64,000 nt of DNA from Typhlomys cinereus (Eukaryota; Chordata; Mammalia; Rodentia; Platacanthomyidae): positions 8,002,684 through 8,066,683 of the forward strand of contig JALPQD010000016.1 of assembly GCA_023101885.1 (NCBI GenBank), read 5' to 3'. Under the pieces are notes generated by a model, which was not told where the DNA came from, did no database searches, and saw only the letters and a list, made by a program, of their open reading frames with translations. How positions within the stretch are numbered: the first letter of the stretch is position 1; each line of letters begins with the position of its first letter. Positions 1 to 8,539 of this stretch are shown here, in pieces. Made by a program: the position numbers and the translations under genes.

Positions 1-1804
1 GAGAGAGACAGAAAGGAGAGACAGAACACACATTGTACGGCACACTGGTTTAGACCAGAGGAAGTCAGTTCTCTCCTTCTGTGGGGGCTTCTGCAGATGA
101 AACAAGCTCGCAGAGTTTGTGAGAAAATACCTTAATTGCTGAATTATCTCTTTGACCCTTTTAAAATATCTTGCTGACCCTTTTTAAAAATATGTGTTTT
201 ATTTATTTGAGAGAGGAAAACCTTTGAATTTTTTAACTTCAGGTCTCTGAAAGATGCAGTAGATACTCAAGGACACAATTAGAACAACCCAAAATGATGC
301 CTTCCATGTTTAATCTATGCTTAAGAGCACTACAAGGAAATGATAGCTCTCACTATTCTCCAAGAAAATCCAACCATCCTGGTTTTGTCAATAAAACAAG
401 AATATGACATATCCAGTCTTTTTTTTTTTTTTTTTTTTTTTTTTTTCCTTTTCTTCTTCCTGGAACAGTATGGAAGGAGTACAGTGAGAAGATGTGAGCT
501 TGTTTCACTGGTTCCTGCGTAACGTTCCCAGATGATGATTTCAAGACAGTGATTCTCAGGGGCACTTGGGGCAGAGGCACTTGTGTGGAAGCAGAGGCCG
601 CGGTGCTGTCTGGACAGCAGCAGCTGTCCATGTGGGTGACGACTCTGAGGCTGAGACGTGTGGCCCAGAATCTGCATGCAGAGCCTCTGTGGTGGATGAC
701 CTAGGATGTGCCACTCACCTGGGAAGTGGGACTTTGAACTGCGGTGGTTACAGACAGGGGAGTGATCTAGATAGAGAGAGGCTGGGGGTGCACGGGTCAA
801 AACAAAGCCCTGGAATGATGAAGCACCGTCCATGCCCTAGCCAACACTGCCATGTGTGGCCTTGCCTTTCAGCAGTGTCACCTATCACCTGCTGGCACAG
901 GCGCGGGGCCAGGCGCTGACAGGCAGGGAGCAAAGAAGCACAGCTGGATCAGCTGCCGGTTCCTGCAGGGAAGGATGGACATTGCGTGTCACAGGAACCT
1001 GGCCAAGTGCCTGCAGCCTGCAGCCCTCCTCCTCCAAGCCAGCCCTTGCTTTTCTCCCCTCCATTCCTCCTTCCTTCCTTTCACTCTCTCCTCTTTCCTT
1101 TATTTATTCTGCCCTCCATTTTTTAAATTAATTTATTTATTTATTTCCACTCATACAACTTAATAGGAACACCGGTCCCCTCCCTCCCTCTACCCCTCCT
1201 TGGACCCCATAGCTTCCTCCCCCCTTTTCTCCTCCCTTTCCCCCCTCCCTCCCTATCTCCCAGTGCCTCCTCCCCTCCATCCCTGGAGCATCCTTTAATG
1301 TGTATGTGAAAGTTTCACATTCCTCTGGGCCCTCCTCTCTGATGAGGTGTAAGGACTCAGTGGCATTTCCTAGAACTCTTTCTTGTGTTCTCCATAAGTA
1401 TAGGAACACTATTGTGGCTGTTAATCCCTAACTTCTAAGGATCCTGGTGCCTTTAGTCCATGTTAGACTTTGAGGAGTCAATAATGTGTTGGTCATTGCA
1501 CAGGTCATGCAAAGTCCTATTATGATTGCTTCAGACCTAACTTGTGTGGAGTATCTTGCATATCATTACTCCTTCCCATCCTTGTGCTCTTACAGTCTTA
1601 TCGCCCCCTCTTCTGCAAATTTCCCTGAGCTTCAGGATGGGGAGAGATTAGGTTCTCCATTTTTTTTTGTAGATGGTAGTTATGTCATTATGAAATGGGA
1701 ATTGAGATAACTTTTCACTCTCCCTGATTCATTTTTTAACAACAACAACAACAAAAGAGTGGTAAATGCTGATTGAAACCACCATGCAGTATGCAAATGT
1801 CCAA

Positions 1805-2045
1805 ATAAGGTCAGTGAAGTAGCTCAGCGAACAAAGTGCCTCCTCACAAACCTGGAGGCCTAGTTAGATCCTGGAAGCCCACATGGTACAAGGACAAAAT
1901 GGACTTCTGAAAGTTGTCCTCTGACCTCCACCAATGTGCCATGGCATGTGTTCTCTCTCTCCCTTCCGTTACTCTTGCCCTCTGTTCTTCCATCCTTCCT
2001 TTTTCCTTTCTCTCATAAATAAAGCAATAAAATATAAAAAAAGAC
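1805..2045 (+). repeat. B2-like SINE
   Basis: A degenerate tRNA-like head with a tgaagtagctcagcg motif is followed by text typical of rodent B2-type SINEs, including a ctgaaagttgtcctctgacctcc segment. It ends in an A/T-rich tail with aataaagcaataaaa. Confidence 0.6.
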
Positions 2046-2047
2046 AA

Positions 2048-2330
2048 ATCCTGAAATCGAAGAGATGGCTTAGTCAGTAAAGTGCTTGCCGTATAAGCAC
2101 AAGGCTGTAAGTTCAATTCCTAGTACCCCCCCCAAGAAAAGATGAGGAAGTACATACCTACAATCCAGTGCTTGGAAGGCAGAGACAGGTGGATCCCTAA
2201 AGCTTGCTGAATAGTTCCATGATCAGTGAGACCAAAAAATAAGGTGAAAAGAGACTGGTGAAGACATCCAATGTTGACCTCTGGCCTCCATACATTTGCA
2301 CATACACAGACATATATACACATAATGGAA
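2048..2330 (+). repeat. B4-like (ID-B1 dimer) SINE
   Basis: The element starts with an ID/tRNA-like head (gagatggcttagtcagtaaagtgcttgcc, described here as an A-box region) and continues into a B1-like half with cagtgcttggaaggcagagacagg. It ends with a tctggcctccatac-type tail and CA-rich sequence. This is the rodent B4/RSINE1 organisation; the subfamily is uncertain. Confidence 0.65.
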
Positions 2331-4242
2331 AGAGCCGGTTCTTATATGTTAATTCGCCCATCTCCTAAGATGATTTAGCATTACCTTCCCAGATAAATTA
2401 TTTTTTCATGTATATATGTATTTCTGTAATTTTTATTTAAGAAGGGACCATAGACTTCTGGTTGGTTTAGTGATGTGTTCTCTGCTCTTGACTCCTCCTG
2501 TAGGTATGGAAAGTGTTGATTGAATTCGTATGATAAATTAAAAATGCAGCACAACCAACCCTCCACGTCACCTGCCTCACTGCTCTTATGGCTGCATGGT
2601 ACTCCACAGAATGGCCGCACCATTGTTCCGCCGGAACCTGTTGACGGATTTAGCACCTCTGTGCTTTCAATATTTGCACTTACATCCTTGCATATGTGTG
2701 TATTTCTGTAGCACACTGATAGATTAGTGACCTACACAGCTGTAAGATAATATGGATTGTCTTGTTTGAAGCCACCTTACAGTGACAAATTATTACTGCA
2801 GCAACAGGAAACGAATGCAAAAAATTTAAAAATGAATATCCTAGAGTTTTTTCAGTCCACTCAGGCTGGAATAACAAAATACTATAGGCTGGTAACATAA
2901 ACCACTGAAATTTCTTTCTTAGAGTTCTGGAGGCCGAGCAGTCCTTGTTCAAAGTGTCAGCGGATTTGTTCTCTGATCAGTAGAGAACTTGCTGTTCCTT
3001 ATAGGGCGAAAGGGGTGAGTTAGCTGCGTGGCCTTTCATGATTTGCATGTGAAATTCCCTTATGTGCTTGAACTCCGTTTTGTGGAACCTTTGGAAGGTG
3101 AGGAAGTGACTCACTGGGGACTGGCCTCCGGGCTTGGTAGCCCCAACCCACTTCCTGTCCTTATCTGATGCCATGTGGTTCCTGGGAGCCTTACAGAAAT
3201 ACCCACTCGTCTGGAAACGAATGGCATATCTACATTCTCAGTCATGGTTCAGTTCTCCTGTTCTCTTGGTGGCTCAGTTGTGATGTTTGTGGTTCGGCTT
3301 AACTCCCTCCCTAAATTTCACATGAAGTACACGGTGGGAGGTCAGAATCTCCAGCTACTACTGGTTTATCTTTGCCATCACACTTACAGCTTTTGGCGAC
3401 TGGGAAGAGAGGATGAGTTTGACCTCGAAAATCTCCCAGAGAAAGACGCAGACAGATGCAGCATCATAAATAATGCACAGGGAGACAGCCTGTGCATCAG
3501 AAACGGCTCAACCTCAGGGCTGTAATCCCGGAATGGGGCTTGATAGTGACCCACACACAAGAACTGGTTCACTGGCAGGACTGGCTTTATGGTGGGAATT
3601 TCACTCCATTGTTAGTGCTCAGACAACCAATGAGTTGAAAGGTCACCTGGATGCTGCATGAGAAGGCTCCCCAGGGGCTCACAGACCACCCACTGTTGGG
3701 ACAAATGTCTCCAACAGACCCTTGGGCTTTAGATCAGAGTCTCCCAGAAACCAGGCCTCTTCCCTCTGGGCCTGTGGCAGCCTCCTTCCCCCACTGCACA
3801 GTGACCCCAAGCACATACCTGATTGGGGTTAGGTAGTTCTGTAACTCTGAGCAAGGAGAGGCATGGAAAGAGTTAATTCTTCTGGCTCCTTTTTTCCAGA
3901 CAGAGAACTAAAGCCGATCCTATGGAATTCAAAAGTTTTGGGAGCTATGGTTTGTGGTGTTTAATGTGTGAAAAGGCTTCATGGGCATTTTTTTTAAAAA
4001 GCTCTGGCTAATGTCAGACAGAAAAACCACTTCCAGGCAAGTCTCCCTTACTCACCAGGCCTCACTAGTGTCCTGTGACAGTTAAGGGCAGCACCAAAAA
4101 CTAGGTGCTTAAGACAAAGTCTCTGCAGGTCTGGGAGCTACTCTGAAATAAAGGCGTTAGCAGGAACACACTCGCTAAGCACAAGGGAAGAGCCTTGTGT
4201 ACTTCAGTTTCTGCACCCATGACTGACCTTGGCCATTCTCAG

Positions 4243-4309
4243 CTTGCTTGCTTGCTTTTTTCTTTCTTACTTTCTTTCTTTTTTTCTTTCTTTTTCTTTT
4301 TCTTTCTTT

Positions 4310-4353
<44 letters not shown>

Positions 4354-4632
4354 TTCTTTTCTTTCCTTCCTCCTCCTTTCTTCCTTCTTTCTTTCATTCT
4401 TTCTTTCTCATTCTTTCTTGTTCTTTTTCTTGTTCTTTCTTTCTCATTCTTTCTCTTTTTTCTTTCTTTCTTTTCCTTCCTTCCTTCCCTCCTTCCTTCC
4501 TTCTTTCATTCTTTCTCTCGTTCTTTCTTGTTCTTTCTTTTCTCTCTTTTCTTTCTCTCTCTCTCCTTTTTTCTTCCTCTCTCTCTTTCTTTTCTTTCTC
4601 TCTCTCTTTCCTTTTTTCTTCCTCTCTCTCTA
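4243..4632. repeat. Long TTTC/TTCC/TCTCTC homopyrimidine tract
   Basis: About 390 bases are almost entirely T and C on the + strand. They run from (TTTC)n through TTCC and back into TTTC and CTCTCT runs, with scattered CATTC and TTGTTC interruptions. Three overlapping frames stay open across it only because the tract lacks stop codons; their products are Phe/Leu/Ser low-complexity and not genes. Such tracts can form triplex DNA. Confidence 0.95.
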
Positions 4633-4839
4633 TTTCATCACTACCTCATCCTCCCTCTTCGCAGGTCAGTTTCTCTGGCCATATCTCCCCTTCTCAAAAC
4701 AACATCAGAGCACACCCGAAGGACCTCTTCCTGACCGCTACATTTGCAAAGATCCCACGTTCAAGTAAAGTTGCACTCACAGGCACCCTTGAGTCTAAGG
4801 CTCCCTTGATAGGCAAGCAAAAGATTTTGAATCTTAAGA

Positions 4840-4985
4840 AAGAAAATTCATTTAAAAAATACTCTGAATGGCCAGTAAGGACAAGTACTGGTCATTAGAG
4901 AAATGTATATTGAAATCACAGTGAAGAGATACTGTACCTCACCATACAGGATAAGCAAACATAAAAGTCTGAAAAGAACAACTGT
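4840..4985 (+). repeat. L1 3'-region fragment
   Basis: The text agaaatgtatattgaaatcacagtgaagagatactgtacctcacc parallels the well-known L1 ORF2 3' segment describing a block of the type aaactacaatgagatacca. It is short and degenerate and runs into a B1-like monomer at about 4985. Confidence 0.5.
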
Positions 4986-5220
4986 GGTAGCACACTCCTG
5001 AATTCCAGCACTCCAGAGGCTGAAGCAGGAGGAATGAAATTTGAGGCCAGCTTGGGCTACATAGTAGAACTCTGTTTCAAAAAAAAAAAACTGACAAAGA
5101 CAGTCTTATATCTGTAAGCCTTGCAGTTTGGGAGGATAAGGAAAGAGGGTCATAAATTCAAAGCCAAACTGGGCCGTATAGTGAATTCCAGGCCAGCCTG
5201 GATTACAGAGTGACAAAGGA
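4985..5220 (+). repeat. Two B1-like SINE monomers in tandem
   Basis: The first copy (about 4985-5091) contains gaggctgaagcaggagga and gaggccagcttgggctacat and ends in an A run. The second (about 5100-5215) is a diverged B1 with cagtttgggaggataagg and ggccagcctggattacagag, followed by (GGGA)n. B1 is a 7SL-derived rodent SINE. Confidence 0.7.
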
Positions 5221-5764
5221 AAGGGAGGGAGGGAGGGAGGATGGGTGCGGAGCTACATGTCTTCTCTTGAGTTGTTTGTAGGATGAAAAATGACTCTATT
5301 AGGTTCCACGTAGAAGAAAGGTAGCACCTCTGTGGATGAATTTAAAGGACAAAGGAGACTGAGGTAACCCAAAGTATGCAGTCCAGAGTACATGACAGGC
5401 ATCTGCCTTAGACATTTTGAACCTGTGGAGGTCTCCGCCCCTCTCCTAGCACATTTTGGAACCCACACCAGATTCAGATTCAGTGTCCTGTAGTTAATGT
5501 ATTAAAAGCTGTAGATCTCATCAGAGAGGAGCATTGCACTTCTATAGGAAGCCACCTGTCAAATTGTGCAACTGTTCGACGTCCCCCTCTAGACTAAGTG
5601 CCACTCAAGCTTGAGCTCTAGAGTCTAGACAGCACCCAACACTAGGCAGAACTCAGTCCTCATTTACTCAATGAAAGATGTGCAAACCCAATGTGCACTG
5701 GACTCCACTTGGAAATTCAAGTCAAATCAGGAATAAGCAAAAATAGCATTTAAGACTTAACAAA

Positions 5765-5990
5765 TAGGGGGCTGGAGAGATGGCTCAGGGGCTAAGACTC
5801 TGCCTTACAAGCAGAAGGACCCGAGTTCAAATCCCAGGTCCCACATAAAAATGCCAGGCAAAAACAGTGGCGGCCAGCTGACCCTGACGGGCAGAGCCTG
5901 GGAAATCCCAGAGCCAAACAAAAAAGTAGATAGAAGTAATCCAAGATGATTCCGGAAGTCATCCTTGGGCCTCCACAAAGTCACACAATG

Positions 5991-6068
<78 letters not shown>

Positions 6069-6105
6069 ATGAATGAATAAATAAATTAAAAAAAAAAAAG
6101 ACTTA
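5765..6105 (+). repeat. tRNA-headed SINE with (CT)n(CA)n tail, copy 1
   Basis: This is the clearest copy of the window's most frequent recent SINE. The head reads ggctggagagatggctcagg (A-box area), followed by a B box gagttcaaatccc near 5824. A unique body of about 150 bases contains atgccaggcaaaaacagtgg and gcagagcctgggaaatccc. The tail has (CT)n then (CA)n at about 5994-6067 and an A-rich end. Confidence 0.85.
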
Positions 6106-6111
6106 ACAAAT

Positions 6112-6365
6112 GGGGGGCAGAGAGATGGCTCAGGGGTTAAGCCTCTGCCTCACAAGCAGGGTCCTGAGTTTGGATGGCCAGATCCTATGTAAAAAATGTC
6201 AGGCAAAAATGGCAGGCATGCACTTCTGGTCCTGGAAGGCAGAGCCTGGAAAACTCTAGAGCACATAGGAGCTAGAAGCAATCCAGGGTGATCCCTTGGG
6301 CTTTCACAGGCACACACACAGACACACATAGAAAAATAATAAAATAAACTTTTAAAAAAGATTTA
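6112..6365 (+). repeat. tRNA-headed SINE, copy 2
   Basis: A second copy in the same orientation starts a few bases after copy 1, with gagagatggctcaggggtta at its head and gcagagcctggaaaactcta in its body. The tail is short (CA)n followed by an A-rich end near 6350. The repeated taacaaatggggg just before each head suggests flanking duplication around the pair. Confidence 0.8.
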
Positions 6366-6717
6366 ACTTAAAAAAAAACTCAGGTTCTATTTCATCTTTA
6401 AAAATATGTAAATTATTATATACAAATAGTCTTCTCTTTCTCCATTAGGATCTGTTCATTTTCAGGTGAGTGCGCTTCTGTGAGTCATGTTAACAAGACT
6501 ATTAACAGACTTTGCCTAAGGCATTAGGCCCCTCTTACTAAATTAACTTTACTTTTAATTACAATAACACCAGTCTTACTGTTTGGATTTATCATTCCTA
6601 TCAAAGTACATATTTTTGTTTCAGCGTTGGAGATTAGGCCTCGTGCATGCTAGACAAGTGTTCCCTGACTGACCTACATCCTCAGCCCTTCATGCACTGT
6701 TTGTAAAGACCTGGAAA

Positions 6718-7025
6718 ATGGGCTTGGGAGGCAGCTCAGTGGGCAAAACGCTTTCTGTTAAAGCAAGAGGACCTAAGTCCAAATCCCCAGCACCCACACA
6801 TTGGGCATGACTGCTCTGGCCCTAGCACTAGACGAAGTAAGGATCCCAAGAGTTTACTGGCCAACAAGCATAGCCAAAATGGTGAGTTTCAGGTTCTGTG
6901 AGAGACCCTGACTCCAAAAATGAGGTGGAAGGGGTAGAGGATGTGCTCTCTGACCTCTGCATGTGCACACACCTGCACACACATGGTGCATATACCACAG
7001 AGAGAGAGAGAGAGGAAAATAAAAC
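6718..7025 (+). repeat. B4-like SINE
   Basis: A tRNA-like head (gggaggcagctcagtgggca) is followed by caaatccccagcacccac, a B1-related second half, and a final tgacctctgcatgtgcacac stretch with a short GA tail. A smaller antisense ID/B1-type fragment precedes it at about 6618-6690. Confidence 0.6.
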
Positions 7026-7109
7026 AGAAGTATAGAAAAGAAACTAAATATCCTTCAAAATCCACCACCTAGATAGATAGAGCTGCTCTCAGCAAGTGGG
7101 ATTTTTATC

Positions 7110-7287
7110 TCTTTTCTTTATTTATAAGAAATATATACATGCTATGGCACATCATACAAACAGGTGAGATCAGAGACCTTTCAGAAGTTAGTTCTCTCCT
7201 TCTACCATGTGGGCTTCCCAGGATCGAACTCAAGTCACCAGGTTTGCAAAGAAGCACCTTACTTGTTGAGTTAGCTCACTGGCCCAC
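7110..7287 (-). repeat. B2-like SINE, antisense
   Basis: Read on the minus strand, this starts near 7287 with ccagtgagctaactcaacaa (A-box area). It continues through gagttcgatcctgggaagcc (B-box area) and a segment ending in ttctgaaaggtctctgatct. It resembles the SINE at 1805-2045. Confidence 0.6.
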
Positions 7288-8330
7288 AAGCTGCCTCTTA
7301 CTGTGGTCTGAGACTTTCCAGGATTTCAGGCACGTGGGACATCAAGGCCTTTCCTTCACTGAACAGATGCTACTGTCACACACTGCAGGTCTCAGCTAAG
7401 TCTGAATTCAAAGAAAACAAAGATGGAAAAACCTGGATGGTAATCAGGTAAGGGAAGTGGTGGTCCTGAAATGGAAAGGACCCCATGCTGAGCAACTGTC
7501 CTGGAAAGGGATCTCCACCTACACATCTCCTGCTGAGATGAGAACTCCAAAAACAATGTGAGCATCTTAAAGCTTCCAGAGGAAACACACACCACAGAGA
7601 TGCTACTGACAAGAGAACAAGTCAAGCAGTCAAGGCCATGTTGGACATCAGAAATGGGACAGATACTTCAAAATGCCGAAGGAATAGTGACCAAGTGGGA
7701 GGCACAAGGACAACTTTGCTCTGCCCACATTTTCCCAGGAGACTCAACCTAGGCCAGGGTCAGCTTAGCTGCTGACTTCCTCCTGGGCACACACATGCTC
7801 CTAGATGAGACTGTTCAGGCAGGAAGAACACAGAACAGAAGATGGTAAGGTGATGCAAGTGAGACAGGAGTCCAGGGGGCAGAGCAGGGAGCTCTGGAGT
7901 CTTTGGTCCTGGGTTCAAGGCCTGGCTGAGCAAGAGCGCCCCCCCCCCACGTGAGACCTGAGGGAAGGGGTGGGCTTCAGTGTGGTGTTATCACACGAAT
8001 ACCTGACCAGACCCACATGGATGTTTGGTTGCAGCATCCAGTCAGCCCAGGGCCACACGACCTCCCCTGGACACTGGAAAGTGAAGGGCCAGCTAGGGTC
8101 ATCATGGAAGAGGTGACCCTGGTTCAAGGCTGTGCAGAGACACTGGAGAGATTCTGAAGGTCTGGCAGGAGAGACTCTGAAGCTCACTGAGGAGCTCTGG
8201 TGGGTGGGAGGCAGTCTCCAAAGACCCAAAATAAAGCCGCCCTTGAGTCAACACCTGCAGCAGCAGCAGGAAGTTCAAGAGCTAGGGAGTCCTCTAGCTT
8301 AACCCTTAACCCTTCGCTGTGGAACCTCCT

Positions 8331-8539
8331 CTCCTCCGAACTCCTGCCCCCCACCGGCCCCCCACGCCACCTCTCCCCAGCCCACGCGCCCCCTTGGTCA
8401 CGCGTTCTATCTCGATGTCACACGTTCTGTCCTGACTTCACAAGGGCCAGAGCTCGTCCGCATTCAGTGTAGCTGGACGCTAAGGAGCGCACCCTCCGTT
8501 TCGCTGTTCTGCGGATCTCTCAGTCACGAACCGCTCTAA
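8331..8539 (+). promoter_or_regulatory. GC-rich leader before the POM121-like frame
   Basis: About 200 bases immediately upstream of the 964-codon frame are C-rich and carry several CpG dinucleotides (around cacgcgttc and ctcgatg). No clear TATA box is visible. It could be the 5' leader of a retrocopy or an acquired promoter; I infer this only from position and composition. An in-frame TAA at 8537-8539 touches the ATG, so the frame cannot extend upstream. Confidence 0.3.

Larger units (their letters stand above)
1..8330. other. Repeat-rich intergenic DNA, no gene recognised
   Basis: This stretch has no reading frame with recognisable protein similarity. It holds many interspersed elements, listed separately where clear: B2- and B4-like SINEs, two B1-like monomers near 4985-5220, two copies of the tRNA-headed SINE, an L1 3' fragment near 4840-4985, and a long TTTC tract. 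Pyrimidine-rich DNA around 1030-1290 and the block 1300-1720 look repeat-derived but I cannot name them. The block 2840-3170 begins like a widespread mammalian interspersed repeat, also unnamed. From 7400 to 8200 I see nothing beyond unique-looking sequence. Confidence 0.7.

Noticed and set aside
4195..4898. Three overlapping frames of 179-216 codons, Phe/Leu/Ser-rich, resembling membrane proteins
   Set aside because: They are translations of the TTTC/TCTC tract, which simply lacks stop codons.
5824..5840. Possible tRNA gene from A-box and B-box motifs in SINE heads
   Set aside because: The boxes belong to tRNA-derived SINEs; no cloverleaf with matching acceptor stem or anticodon arm can be drawn.
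8290..8315. Short TTAACCC repeats resembling telomeric sequence
   Set aside because: Only about two imperfect units are present, too few for an interstitial telomeric array.
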